Below, piece by piece: positions 46,887 to 57,974 of a DNA stretch of 64,000 nt. Origin of the DNA: Purpureocillium takamizusanense (lineage: Eukaryota > Ascomycota > Sordariomycetes > Hypocreales > Ophiocordycipitaceae); contig NC_063069.1 of NCBI RefSeq assembly GCF_022605165.1, positions 3,472,001 through 3,536,000 of the forward strand, given 5' to 3'. How positions within the stretch are numbered: the first letter of the stretch is position 1; every line of letters starts with the position of its first letter. The notes under the pieces are model-generated. The model had not been told where the DNA came from. It worked only from the letters and a program-made list of their open reading frames with translations, and searched no databases. The position numbers and the translations under genes were made by a program.

Positions 46887-48372
46887 TTACAATGACATGG
46901 TGAGAGAATAGTCAGGGCAGGTACAGGTGTCAAGCCCCTCAAACGCGTCTAATACTTGTTCGTGAGTGTCGTCACTGGTCGAGAGACACAGATCTGCCAA
47001 TCGTGGGCAGTGTTTCCGAAGCAATTCGGCTGTCTTTTTCGCGCAGATATGCCTGCACGAGATATCAGCCTGAGAATCCCATTCTGCACAAACAGGTTCA
47101 GACCTACTCAGCGGCAGGCACGTTTTCAACTACTGGGCCAAATAAACCGTCCAGGCCCAGATGTATCAGGTTGGGAAACATGGCCTCGTCCACGGCCTCC
47201 AGGTTTAGCTCCCTGATATCGATGGCTTGCGGCAACTTAAGCTCCTCAAGCAACGGGCAGTGATTTGACAGCGACCTCAGAGCCTGCGCAGACAGGTCAC
47301 ACTGGACGTTAAATTCCAAGACCTTCAAAGAGGCAAGTTTTGAACAAAGCTCGTCGAATACGGAGTCGAACGACCCCTGCTCCGTGACCCTGGGGCCGGA
47401 TTCGCCGCCCTGCCCATCGGGACCGATGAAGAGCTTTGCGAGCCTCGAGAGCGCGCCTAGCGACATGATTTCTTGAGAGGAAAGCTCGCTGGGAGTCGCG
47501 AGAATGAGTGTCAAGGAGCGGAGCTTCGACATGGAGGAAATGTACGGAAGGATGGACGCGTCGGCATCACGCACCGCGAAGTCCAGGGTCCTGAGGTGGC
47601 TGAGCTCCCTCGATAGCCACGGCACGGCTGATGACGAGATCGGCTGCCGCAGCTGCAGACTCTTCAGGGCGGCAAACGGTTGGGGGACGTTGTCGGATAT
47701 GTGCTCCAGGAAGTCCTTGGAGAGGGGCCTCCCGAGGCCAAGTCTTGTCAATGTCTCGCGGCTAGCAAGATGCGACAAGAGCCTGTCGGTGAGCAGATGA
47801 TCCATGCCGTAGAGAAACTCCATCTTCTCGAGAGCCCTGCATCCCACGATGAAGTCGTAAAACCCCAATGGCGTGACGGCCTTGCCCGGGGCGTCGAGCA
47901 AGATCCTCCGCAGCCGAGGACAGGTGGCCCGTATGTGGCGAAGCAAGTCGTCATCCAGCTCGCCGCCGAAGATGACCAGCTCCTCCAGCCGCGGCTGGAT
48001 ATACTGCAGGATGTCATACGAGCACCCCTTGGCCAGACGGTACATGTCGATGCTAACGATCCTCAGGCTGCGGAAGCTCAGGTGCTTGAGGCTGGAGTGC
48101 AGCTGGTTGCCGTCGCAGTTGTCGAGGGGGGTAAAGTCGAGCTTCCGGATCTTTGGCGCGTATATTTGCTGGCGGCTCTCGCTGCCTAGCGCGAGTAGGT
48201 TCGCGACGGGCGGCTCTCGCCACAGCACGTCGGTGCCGCAGGCGAACCACTGCCTGTTCACGCGGACGGCACGGGCGAGCGTCGGTGCGTCGAGGTGCTC
48301 AAGGACGCGCGTGAGAAGCTCGGGCAGCGTCAGGACCGTGGTCGTAGCCGTGCCGGAGAGCGACTCGGCCAT
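46887..48372 (-). CDS. F-box protein with leucine-rich repeats
   Basis: An F-box protein, probably a substrate receptor of an SCF ubiquitin ligase; the target is unknown. Exon 1 (48372-47108) and exon 2 (47052-46887) join over a 55 nt intron to give 476 residues. The F-box is near residues 12-55 (LTLPELLTRVLEHLDAPTLA, then VNRQWFACGTDVLWRE), and the remainder is a series of irregular LRRs (PRLEELVIFGGELDDDLLRH, LEKMEFLYGMDHLLTDRLL). Exon 2 continues the LRR pattern (LLRKHCPRLADLCLSTSDD), which supports the splice. The donor lies across GAG-TAG, so retaining the intron gives a stop exactly at the junction and a 422-residue form lacking the last repeat. Confidence 0.85.
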
Positions 48373-50885
48373 GGTGCTCGCGGATGACTCCTATGGGGTT
48401 CAAGGCGTCAGAGTGCGTGGTTGACGAGATGGCTCCTTGAAGGCTTTCGCCTCCGGCTGAGAGGTTCAACCGTATAGTGCCGCCTCACGATGGCGGATAG
48501 TTGACAAACGGGGGGCGGACTGAGCAAAGAAATGCCATTCGTGCTGTGATTATCGGTCGACTGCGAATTCGGGGCACGACTCTTTGTGAATACAAGCGCC
48601 CAAGTGTTGATAAAGAGGCCATGCTCAGCCACGCTCGAGACCAGGAGTGTACTAGGTATGTTAGGCATCGGTTATGGGATGGAAGTGTGAGGTAAGGTAG
48701 GTACGAATCACGATGCAGGCGCAGGTGCCCATGCCAGGTAATAATGCCTTCCAGGAGGTTCACGGGTGCGAATGCCGCTGATATAATAAGCGAGCAAGCC
48801 TGCCCCTGCCTCTGCGCCGGCGACCAGCTGTCGGCGGCTCGCCTTGTTGGCAGGTAGCACCTCCCTGGCAGTCAACCGAGCCTGCCATTTAGCACCTCAG
48901 TCACCTCACTCCAAAATTAGTGGCTTCAGTGGCCACCGAGGCTTCCGGATTCCTGGAGGTTGAGATGCTTATATCAGCGGGCTTGGCCCCTGTGACCCTC
49001 CCTATAAGGCCCGCCTGCCCGCGTCGTGCTGTCCAGGGCTGCGGCAAGATCGACGCCTCACGCTGTCGGGCACACGATGCCCTCAAAATGAACCTGTCTG
49101 GCCCCAGTCCATCGTAACGCGGCCAGCTTTCGTCAGAAGGCGTGGGAGAGCCGTAATCATGTTACGGCTGCTCGGCATCCTTGGGAGCTCTGCTCATCTG
49201 TCTCTTTATGCCTCAACAGCCTTCCCAGTGCGAGCGTGGCGAGTTTCATCGCCACCGTGGCTGCCAAGACTCCAAGCAGCTGAATGAGGAGTACTCGTTT
49301 TATCCGAACCGTCTAGAGGCTGCTGGGCAGAGCCGGTTTGCATCGGAAATATAGAACCTTCTGTGGAGTGTCTCAAGGTTCAAGCATCGTGACCACCAGG
49401 GATCAACCTGGACAAAGCGGGTTTTGGATCGTGGGGCCCCTCACCGATACCCTTGGTACGCTTCGCTATCGCTTATATATGCTTTATGCTTTCCTAGCCT
49501 TGTCGGTCATTCGGTAGCCAAGACCATATAAATTATCCGAGTCGCCGACTCATGTAAGCTAGGGGGACTGCATAAACGCCCGTCTCTCGAAACTCCGATC
49601 ATATGCCGCAAAAGAGACCTACAAACTACGTTGGCAGTCTGCTGCTTTTGCCGTCTAGACAAACCCATCTAGAGGACATTCACGGCCAGCATGTTGGCCC
49701 TCAGATACCGAATTTGTTGCGAATCACCGCAACTTAATGCTGCGTTTTGGGTCGCTGTTTTAGGAACGCATATTCAGCTATTTCATGACGATAGCTCAAC
49801 CACCAAGCTCCTTGAAAGACTGTCTAATGCCTTGAAAGGCGCCTCATTTTACATGATGGCAGTTCCGGACGCCAATCGTTAGGACTTTTACAACACTCTA
49901 TGCCTCATGGAGTGACGCTGCTTCCCTGCGCATTCGCCCTGCTCGCCGTAACGACACTGGTGTCCCTCCTCCTTCATCCTAGTGACGGCGACTTGTGATG
50001 TACTAGCGTTAATGGCAACACTGCCATTTTTAAGAACTGCCATTCTCTGGATGCCGGTCGTCCGGGTGCCGATTCCCAGTGAAAGGGTGACAGCATGACA
50101 GCTTTCCTCTCGGCCGGGCATATGGGGCACCATCCGTGCGTCGTTCTAGCGTCTTGTCACCCCCAGAGCTAAACCACTTCTTCCTTGTAGTGATACCCTT
50201 TCGGGAAGTGGCTGTATATGCTGGAAGAGCCTCAATCCGCTGACAGCTTCTTGCTAAAGTGGATCATGGTGAGTGACTGCAGCAGGGAGCCGGCATTCGA
50301 TAGACTTTGTTAGATCGCCATGGCACTTGACAAAACCGTGAGTAAGCAAAGTCTCGATCGTCGCCGTGCAGGTCTACGAACCTTGCGATTGGAGCCAAGG
50401 CCACTTCATGATTCCAGCGCGCGCTAACTATGTAGATTGCCTCGGCGATGGGGCCTATGGAAGCGGCCCTGCGTCTCTCCTTGTGCATTTCAAAGCCGAG
50501 CGTTGGAAAGCGACCAGGAAACTAACATTTGTCCATGAACTTTTTAAGTTTCATCTGCGCAGGTATTCCCCTCTCCCCAATTGCCGCCCGAGGCGACTAG
50601 CTGATGACGGCAAGCTTGATGAACGGTACATCCGGCATCCACAACGACGTTTTTATGCGTCAGAGGTCCTACGTATCCTGTAACCTAACGGCAAATGAGA
50701 AAAAGCATAAACGCGCCTCCTCATCCGGGTTCACCGGTCGGCGCAGACTTGCCAGGCGACGTCCTTTCACTATATAAGGGCATCGACTGCGTCCAGTCGG
50801 GCACAGTTGGTCGCCCTACAACCCCTTTGACGTACGTTGCTGCATACCATCTACTCTTCGAACCAGCCAGAGCGCAGAAGCAACC
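48373..50885. other. 2.5 kb intergenic region upstream of the Hsp31-type gene
   Basis: No gene recognised; frames at 49691-49882 and 50366-50683 are short, without homology. CCCCT words, matching the stress-response element core, are at 50569-50573 and 50822-50826, and a TATA box is at 50771-50777. Confidence 0.5.
50771..50777 (+). promoter_or_regulatory. TATA box of the Hsp31-type gene
   Basis: TATATAA, 109 nt upstream of the ATG at 50886, with CCCCT stress-type words at 50569-50573 and 50822-50826. TATA-containing promoters are typical of stress-inducible genes. Confidence 0.5.
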
Positions 50886-51764
50886 ATGGCGGACGCATCC
50901 GATCGCAGCTCCAAGGCCGACCCGGCCGAGTTCGACGCTTATTTCCCCTCGCCCTTCTCCCTCACCCAATACACCGCCCCCAAGACGGACTTTGGCGGTG
51001 CCGATTACGCCAATGCCTACAAAGGCGGCAAGTGGAAGATTCTCCTAGTCGGGACCGCAGAACGCTATCTGAGGATGGCAGACGGCAAGTTCTTCTCCAC
51101 GGGAAACCACCCCGTGGAAACGCTTCTGCCTATGATGCATCTCGTCGCTGCCGGCTTTGAGTTTGACGTGGCTACGATCGGTGCCCTCCCGGTCAAATTC
51201 GAGAAGTGGGCGTACCCCAACGAGGACGACGCCGTCAACAAGTTCTGGGACAAGTACAAGAGCCAATTCCGCAAGCCACTTAACCTTGAGGACGTATGGG
51301 GCAAGGGATTCACCAAGGAGACTCCCTATATCGGTGTCTTCATTCCAGGTGGTCACGGTGTCCTGACGGACGTTCCGTTCTCGGAGACCGTCGGCAATAT
51401 CCTCCGATGGGCGGATGCGAACCAGCGATATCTCATCACTCTTTGCCATGGCCCGTCGTGCATGCTTGCGGCCAATGTCGGCAAGCCTGAGGGCAGCAAG
51501 TACATCTACGACGGGTACAAGATCGTGGTCTTCCCCGACTCGCTGGACAAGGGCGCCAACATCGACATTGGGTATATCCCGGGTAAGATGGAGTGGTTGG
51601 TCGGCGAGAGCCTTCGCAAGCTGGGAGTCACTCCCTTGAACTCGGGAATCACTGGCGAGACGCACCATGATAGGTATGTCCTGACGGGTGACTCGCCGCT
51701 GGCCTCGAACAACCTCGGCAAGCTGGCTGCATCCGTCATCTTGGACAATGTAGCCAAGCGATAA
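50886..51764 (+). CDS. Hsp31/HchA-type DJ-1/PfpI protein (glyoxalase III or protein deglycase family)
   Basis: An intronless gene for a 292-residue protein of the DJ-1/PfpI superfamily, in the branch of E. coli HchA (Hsp31), which converts methylglyoxal to lactate without cofactors and acts as a stress chaperone. The N-terminal FPSPFSLTQYT segment, the long extra domain and the order of motifs match HchA and not the shorter yeast Hsp31 or human DJ-1. The catalytic triad is visible: Glu79 in GNHPVETLLP, Cys187 in the elbow LCHGPSCML with His188 next to it, and Asp218 in VFPDSLDK. No signal peptide is present, so it is cytosolic. The promoter has a TATA box and stress-type CCCCT words. The close bacterial architecture and lack of introns are consistent with past transfer from bacteria. 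Confidence 0.93.
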   Translation: MADASDRSSKADPAEFDAYFPSPFSLTQYTAPKTDFGGADYANAYKGGKWKILLVGTAERYLRMADGKFFSTGNHPVETLLPMMHLVAAGFEFDVATIGALPVKFEKWAYPNEDDAVNKFWDKYKSQFRKPLNLEDVWGKGFTKETPYIGVFIPGGHGVLTDVPFSETVGNILRWADANQRYLITLCHGPSCMLAANVGKPEGSKYIYDGYKIVVFPDSLDKGANIDIGYIPGKMEWLVGESLRKLGVTPLNSGITGETHHDRYVLTGDSPLASNNLGKLAASVILDNVAKR

Positions 51765-52597
51765 GCGGCTCATATACATAAGCACCAATCAAGAGAAGTA
51801 AACGAACTCGAGTGTCGAATAGTGACAGTTGCCGAGATTGTTCTGTAGTACATGCCATGTCCTACAAACCAGTCGGCCTGATCCCAGACGAAAGCCAGAC
51901 GCAGAGCTGTAAACGCCAGCACAATCCAAAATGATAAATAGACCAGTCGACTTTCAGGCACTAATAGGCCAGGTCATTAGTCCTTGAGGGGTCGCGCCGT
52001 TTAACGGATCTGCATCGAATCGCACTTTCATGCCCCTCATCAGCTTCAATGAGGGGCAGCGCCACCAGCCCCGCGATTGTTAGCCTTATTAGAGGCATTG
52101 GCCGGGCTGCTGTGCCCCCTCTCGGTGACCGACTCAATTATTCGTGGACGAGGAGTGGACCGACTGGGCGAGACTCGCGATCCGAACGAGAGGAGATGCA
52201 GCAGCTCATAAAGCGATGCAGTGGAAACTAGAACTCCTCCCCATGTTGATAGAGCGGAAGGAAGCCAAGACACTGGAATGCCAATTTCACTGTCCAAGAC
52301 TGTCATAGCCACAAGCTGCTGTAGATCTGCATGAAGAGTCGAAGACACCCATGCACCCCTAACCACAGCTCACCAGCGCTGCTAGCCGGGCTAACAACTG
52401 CCCGACCAAACGGCTTGTCTTACAGGACCCCTGTCAGCTCAAGGCAGACAGACGTGCTGCCTCCTTGACAAGCATTCAAGACTCTCAAATAACCTCTGAG
52501 ATCGTCATAACCGCAGGCTTTCAATCTCCAGTCGTTCCCTCATCATCTCCCATCTGCCGTGCTCGTTAATTCCTGACAGCCCCTTTCAACTTGTCTC
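51765..52597. other. Intergenic region
   Basis: Tandem-orientation spacer of about 830 bp between the Hsp31-type gene and the lipid-anchored protein gene. No repeat, RNA or protein gene is recognised. Confidence 0.5.
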
Positions 52598-53800
52598 ATG
52601 GGAAACGTTCTTAGCTGCGACTCCGGTGCCAAGCGGGCGGCCGATGATATTGTGGATGCCCCGCGACCTGTCGACTTCTCGCAGAAACCGCACGCCTCGT
52701 CGCCGAGTCAATCCTCACAGAATGGCATCAATATATTCACGCCACGGTCAACACTGACCTCGGAACAACCCCCTCCATACATGGAGCAGGATACGCGCTG
52801 GTCGCAATGCTTCTTGTCCGCCGTAAAGCTTGCGCATGAGCAGGGCATGCTGCGATCTCTGCCCTCCCGGCATGTCTACTTATACATCGACGACAATTTT
52901 CGAGTTGGGAGGCAAACAAAGGACGCCATCAAGCTCTTTGCCTGCTGCTTAGTCCTGATCTTTCGATCTTTGGATGTCGATGCCACCGTCTTCTTCACGA
53001 ACCACAGAAACACACGCAAACTTCCGCAGGAGATTCGGAACAGGGAGGAGTACCTTGATGGACTATTCGTCCGGAATGACTGGTACGAAGCGCAAGGATA
53101 TGTCGAAAACTTTCCCACATACAGCCGCCACTTCTCTCTCAAGGAGTGGATGACTGCCAACGAGGATACGCCTGAGAAGTTTCTCAAGCTGTTGGCTCAT
53201 GTGCGGGAGATGAAGCTGCAAGCCTGGGAGGGGTGGCACGTACGCGGAATGGAGTCGGACGTCCTCCTTGCGCACACCAAGGAAGCTTTTGGAAAGTCGA
53301 AGCAGCAGCCGAGACTCCTCAACAGCCTCGCCTTCACCTTGCGACAAGCGATATGCAAAATCAAGAATCTAGAGGCTTCGGAGCTGACGGCACCAACGAG
53401 CGTCTTGGTCTTGACTGCATCTGAGCTACAACCCTCTGAAGTGGCTGCCATCAAGAGCGAGATGCGGGATGTCGTGGGCAGGGCCAGGGAGTTCTCGATT
53501 CAAGTTGCCGCATTCATCGACAATCCAAACGACACGTCCTTGAGGGCGCATCGAGCGCTGGACAACTTCCGATCTGGTGATAGAGACATTTACGATGTGA
53601 CGACTGTGGCCGTCAAGCGCTTTCTGGAGCAAGGTTTGACAGCTGAGTTGCTAGGCAAGGTCCTGGGCAGCCACGACAAGAGGCGTGTGATCAGGGATGA
53701 AAGCGGACTATATGGGAGGGCAACACTGGGGCTTCATGATATAAACCTTCCGTCGTTTCGGGAGGTCAAGACGGCAGTAGGAGTGGATGATGATGAATAG
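52598..53800 (+). CDS. Predicted N-myristoylated protein with a degenerate vWA-like domain
   Basis: A single exon encoding 400 residues. The N-terminus MGNVLSC has Gly2 and Cys7 in the arrangement used for N-myristoylation with palmitoylation, so the protein is probably held on the cytosolic face of a membrane. Residues 15-65 are polar and disordered. From about residue 85 the pattern resembles a von Willebrand A fold: a first strand HVYLYIDDNFRVG where the metal site DxSxS would be, a later strand SVLVLTASELQPSE, and IQVAAFIDNPNDTSLRAHRA resembling the QVGDD-type strand. The Ser residues of the metal motif are missing. The domain assignment is my inference from strand order; no close family is recalled. 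The C-terminus is acidic (DDDE). Confidence 0.6.
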   Translation: MGNVLSCDSGAKRAADDIVDAPRPVDFSQKPHASSPSQSSQNGINIFTPRSTLTSEQPPPYMEQDTRWSQCFLSAVKLAHEQGMLRSLPSRHVYLYIDDNFRVGRQTKDAIKLFACCLVLIFRSLDVDATVFFTNHRNTRKLPQEIRNREEYLDGLFVRNDWYEAQGYVENFPTYSRHFSLKEWMTANEDTPEKFLKLLAHVREMKLQAWEGWHVRGMESDVLLAHTKEAFGKSKQQPRLLNSLAFTLRQAICKIKNLEASELTAPTSVLVLTASELQPSEVAAIKSEMRDVVGRAREFSIQVAAFIDNPNDTSLRAHRALDNFRSGDRDIYDVTTVAVKRFLEQGLTAELLGKVLGSHDKRRVIRDESGLYGRATLGLHDINLPSFREVKTAVGVDDDE

Positions 53801-54068
53801 CAAGAGCGCTTAGTCTAAGGGACGCACTGCGAAGTGGCTTCTCTGGGCCATGTTAAATCTACCGACGCTACAACACGGTACATGTGTTAAAGTATTTGAG
53901 CAGTACTAGAGATGATGTGTATTCCAATTGTCTAGAAACATTGAAGATTGCGCCTTGTAGCTAATGTGACCAAAAATCTCATGCTTTCCCTAATTCCAAT
54001 GTGCGCACGCTGTGCAGTGGTGTAATTGTCTATGAGAACCAATGCAACCCGTTCTAAGACGTGACCAG
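53801..54068. other. Short convergent spacer
   Basis: 268 bp between the stop codons of the vWA-like gene and the But2-like gene; AT-richer, nothing else recognised. Confidence 0.5.
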
Positions 54069-54725
54069 CTAGTACTCGATGTAAATGCCGTTGGGGACGC
54101 CAGCACCGCTAGAAGTGAAGTCCTGTCCGACGATGATCTCGTCGCTATCGCCAACGGCGACAATCTCCCACTGAATAGTCTTGCCAGCGGGGCAAGGGAA
54201 GGTCTGGATAGTAGGCTGGACGCTGCCCTTCTCGAAAGCGAAGCCCTTGGCGGCGGCGTCGAAGCGCAGCTGACCGAGCTCGATGTTGCGCTGATTGCCG
54301 GTGGGAGTGGCGGGGATGTTGGTGAGCAGCGTGCGGAAGATCCTGACGGTCTGCGATCCGCCGATCTTGTCCGCACCGCCCAGGGCGCCGACGTTGATGT
54401 GCGTCTTGCAAGTGCCCGTCGCCGTCGAAGGGACCTGGAAGGAGACGAGCGTCGAGGTCTCAGTGTTGCCCTTCTTGGTGGTCAAGATTTGCGTGGAGGG
54501 CTTGTTGGCGTTGTTGTTGACGTTGTGGACAGCCATGGCGTTGGGAAGAATGTAGTTGGCCGTCGCAGGGGTTGTGGGAGCCTTAGGAGGAGTGGCAGAC
54601 CCAGGGGCAGGAGGAGGGACAGTCCCGGGGGCGGGAGCAGGGTCGCATCGCGCGTGGATGTTGGCGGGAGCGGCAATGGTGCCAGTGGCAGCGGCAAGGA
54701 TGATGGCGATGATGGAGGACTGCAT
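54069..54725 (-). CDS. Secreted protein with a But2-like C-terminal domain
   Basis: A single-exon gene for 218 residues. A signal peptide (MQSSIIAIILAAATGTIAAP) is followed by a Pro/Ala/Thr-rich linker (about residues 28-58) and a beta-rich domain with Cys residues near 107 and 178 (FQVPSTATGTCKTHINV; TIQTFPCPAGKTIQWEIV) ending in GVPNGIYIEY. Domain length, the two spaced cysteines and the W-E-I strand fit the But2 C-terminal domain common in small secreted fungal proteins. Function is not known for the family. No GPI signal is visible. The 5' leader from about 54726 to 54900 is rich in short GTT repeats. Confidence 0.7.
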   Translation of the reverse strand: MQSSIIAIILAAATGTIAAPANIHARCDPAPAPGTVPPPAPGSATPPKAPTTPATANYILPNAMAVHNVNNNANKPSTQILTTKKGNTETSTLVSFQVPSTATGTCKTHINVGALGGADKIGGSQTVRIFRTLLTNIPATPTGNQRNIELGQLRFDAAAKGFAFEKGSVQPTIQTFPCPAGKTIQWEIVAVGDSDEIIVGQDFTSSGAGVPNGIYIEY

Positions 54726-56057
54726 GTTGAAGAGTCTGAGTTGGTGTTGTTGTGGTGGTGTTGTATAAGAGTGTTTGTTGACTGATTGTTGGATCTGCTT
54801 GAGAAAACCGAAGAAGACAAGTGACAGTGGTCTTGAATCTATCAGAGAAGGGGAAGAAGTAGTTTGTATGCAAGTGTAGTGCTTGATGATGAGTTCTGAA
54901 ATCGATGAGAAGCCGGGGGGAACGGCATCTACTTATACCCGTGAGAATGGCTGGAGCCTTCACCCAATTTAGCTACAGTTTAAGGGCTTAGGGACACAGC
55001 GGTAGGCCTACTCCCCGTCTCCAAGCCCCTCCGCTCAGCCGAAAGACTATCGCCACGAGTTTCCGAAGACAGATGCTATTTTTGCTACACGCATAGCTCC
55101 TTGACCTCATCGCCACACGGTATACACTACGGTCTACTGGAGCCCGGGCTGTCTAGCTTCAATGTTGCAACTCGTTGATGCTTTCTACTACCATCATACC
55201 TTCAACTTGCACCATTGTCTATCTTCCTTCAACATTATATCATGCCTTGTATCACTGCTACAGCATGACCCATGTTGCTGTAATAGTCTTCTCACTTGCT
55301 CTCGCTGCTACGCTGGGTGGGCGGAGTAGGCCGTGCCCATAAAGACTGTATGGGGCCGCGTTGCACATCAAGGCATCGGCCAGAAGGGATCAATATGCGT
55401 ATGACAAGCTGGAAGCTTTCCAGCTAAAAGTATCGTGAGCTCGGAGCTGCCTCAGCCCGCGCCGCCGCCCTTGGTCTGCGCCGAACACTGCCTGCTTGCC
55501 ATGTGCGTCTGACGCCACACCCGCCGTCGCAGCTCTCGTCGAGGTCCATCTTCTCGGCACTCAAGAGTTGAGTTGAGTGCTGTGGCTCAGCGGCTTCAGC
55601 AGCAAGCAGCCAATGTGAACGAATGGGCATCTTAGCCGCACCTGGACACACACAGCCCGGTCAAGACGCTGCGACGCCCGGCATGGCGTCGGATGTCCAG
55701 CAACGGCTCATGAGTGGCGTTTGACATTTCCTATTGTTGCTGACACTAGCGTCGTTGTGTAAGCGTTGCTTCCCGTTATGGACAGAGCAGAGTCATGGTG
55801 CATCTCCAAATAGGCGGCACTAGCCACTTGGGGCGTCCTTTGAGAGAATGCATAGCCACGCCGGGCTGGTCCTGGTGGCTGACATGAGGCTAATGGGCCT
55901 GTGGCTCCGTTGCTGGAGATACCTGGCGTGTTGTTGCGATGCACTCATCTGACATGACATGACCACTGTACTTAGTGCTGATCTCAGACACAAGTCACCA
56001 TCCACAGTGTCGAGACCAAGGCGTGCTTGAAAGAGGGTATACTATACTTTGCATCTC
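54726..56057. other. 1.3 kb intergenic region
   Basis: Upstream of the But2-like gene and downstream of the Sec14-like gene. No recognisable gene; frames up to 78 residues only. Confidence 0.5.
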
Positions 56058-57974
56058 TCAACCCCATAACCTTGAGGGTTCCGCCCTATCAATATCACTG
56101 TAATACGAAGAGTCATCGCCCCCAATGATACTAACATGGTCAAAGGTCACATGTACGCTCGCAATATCAGGCACCTTCTCGATCTCCACCCTCGGGACCT
56201 CGTCCAGGAAGACCACCTCGTCTTCCGAAGTCGACGACCTGTCCAATGTCGGCGTATCACCAAACGTGGATGCCCTTTCCAGGGCCGACATATTATCTGA
56301 CAGCGAAGCTTTGCGCAAGGTCGACATGCCGTCTGAGAGTGATGACCTTCCCAAAACTGGTGACTCATCCCCTGGCGTCATCTTGTCATTCGTGATTGGC
56401 GTAGTGGCAATTGCCGTTGTAGTCTCCTTGGTCCTGGCATACCATTCTGCGCCAGCCGCTCCTCGGAAGTAGCCATGGCGGTCATAGATTGATCGTGCGC
56501 GGATGTAGGGGTCCAGTGCCCAGTAGTTTGCCGTCAACTTATCGGCCAATGCGTCTCGTTTACCGCAGATCTCCCGCGACTTGTCGCTATGTTGGGCACT
56601 CATGACCCATTCTTGCGTTAAGTCTTCGAATCGTTGGGCTAGGACTTGTCGCTCCTGGAACAATCGATCACGCGTCTCGGTGTCTAGCATCTGGATGTTT
56701 TCGTCGGGTAGCGGCTCCTCGTACTCGTACTCCCAGTCTTCGTTCCCGCCGAGCTCCTTTAGTAGTTGATCAGGCGCGATGTATTTGAGCAGCCCTCGCT
56801 TGCCGCGAGTGAAATGGACCTTGGAGGCTACTGCCGGGTCCAGCCAGAAGCGGACTACCTTCCACAATGCTGCAAGGGAGATTGTTAATGATTTGGCCAG
56901 AGCGACGCCCAAGGGCGGTTTTGCGTATAACTTACTCTTGAATCCTATAGGGGCATTGTGTATGAGAAGGAGCCCAAGCGACTCTGGATAGTTGTTTTGG
57001 ACGCAGTTGATGATGAACTTGAGAGGGGACAGGTCGATATTCGATGTGACAAACCCGCCCATGTCAATGAGGATTGTCTGTCGCGATGATGAGCAGCCAG
57101 TCTATAAGTGAGGTAACTCGTTCAGGGTTCTGCGACTTACTCCTGTTTCAATCGGCGCCCGTAAAGACAAGCGAGCCAGCTCCAGGAGATATACCGTGTA
57201 TCTCTCCAGGCTTTGGTAGCACTGGTCAGACGCCCTGTGTTTTCGCAGCCGGATGTAGCTAATGGGTCGTCCCGCCTTGTCCGTCCCGTGAATGAAGGCC
57301 TTGCCGCTCCTGATCTGGTCCATAAAGTCCGTGCTGACGGTCCTGGCCAGTCCGAAGCCGTTCTTCTCGTCTTCTGCGGCCCCCGCCTCGCCTCGCTTCA
57401 TGATGTCGTCGTCCACGGCCGCCTCCATGGCCCGCCAGTAAATGGCCTTGCCCATCATCTTGGTGGCCTGGATGAGGTCCCAGTTGCAGGCGCGCAGGAA
57501 GCGAAGGCCCAGGGCGTCCGGGTGCTCGCACTTGACCATGCGCATGACGATGAGGTGGTACATTTCCGGCGTCCAGTGGTCCAGGGCGTCGACGGCCTGT
57601 CTGGCCAACTTTTGTATGTCGTGCTCGTCCGTGGGGAGCAGCGAGAGCAGTTCCAGGACGAGTCCCGGGTACTTTTCGTGGGTGGCGCTGGGCCGTCCCT
57701 CGCCCTTGGGCAAGGACGATGACTTCTTGGCCAAGGGCACATACTTTTCTTCAAGGGACTTTGCGTCGCTGGGCTCCGCGTCGGCCTCGCAGATTTCGAC
57801 GAATTTGATGCCGATGGCCCACAGAGCGCGCAGCTTTGCCTCTTGGGCGTCCGTCAAGTTGCCCAGGTATCCAGTTGGGGTCCTCTGGCCCATCGCCCTC
57901 GGCGACGGACCTGTCCATGACAGGCGGGGGTTGAGGAGCGAGTGCCGCCTCTGAATCTTGTTCTGAGATTGCAT
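56058..57974 (-). CDS. Sec14/CRAL-TRIO phosphatidylinositol-transfer-type protein
   Basis: Exons 57974-57141, 57077-56936 and 56869-56058 give 595 residues. Such proteins bind and exchange phosphatidylinositol with another lipid and promote phosphoinositide signalling. The CRAL-TRIO N-terminal helices precede LGLRFLRACNWDLIQATKMM; the lipid-binding domain has GRPISYIRLRKH, then TILIDMGGFVTSNIDLSPLK, YPESLGLLLIHNAPIGFK and WLDPAVASKVHFT, all family signatures. The arrangement is close to fungal CSR1/Sfh-type proteins. After the domain comes an acidic linker and a Ser/Thr-rich C-terminus holding four copies of a 12-residue repeat encoded at 56230-56373, each with a Leu-x-Arg/Lys-x-Ser core. The start ATG at 57974 is the first in frame; a later Met (MGQRTPTGYLGNLTDAQ) is an alternative. 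Confidence 0.88.
56230..56373 (-). repeat. Four tandem 36-nt coding repeats (12-residue units)
   Basis: Read on the minus strand the units are GDESPVLGRSSL, SDGMSTLRKASL, SDNMSALERAST and FGDTPTLDRSST. The shared pattern is an acidic residue at position 1-3, Leu at 7, Arg or Lys at 9 and Ser at 11. DNA copies are diverged, so the array is not recent. Confidence 0.75.
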
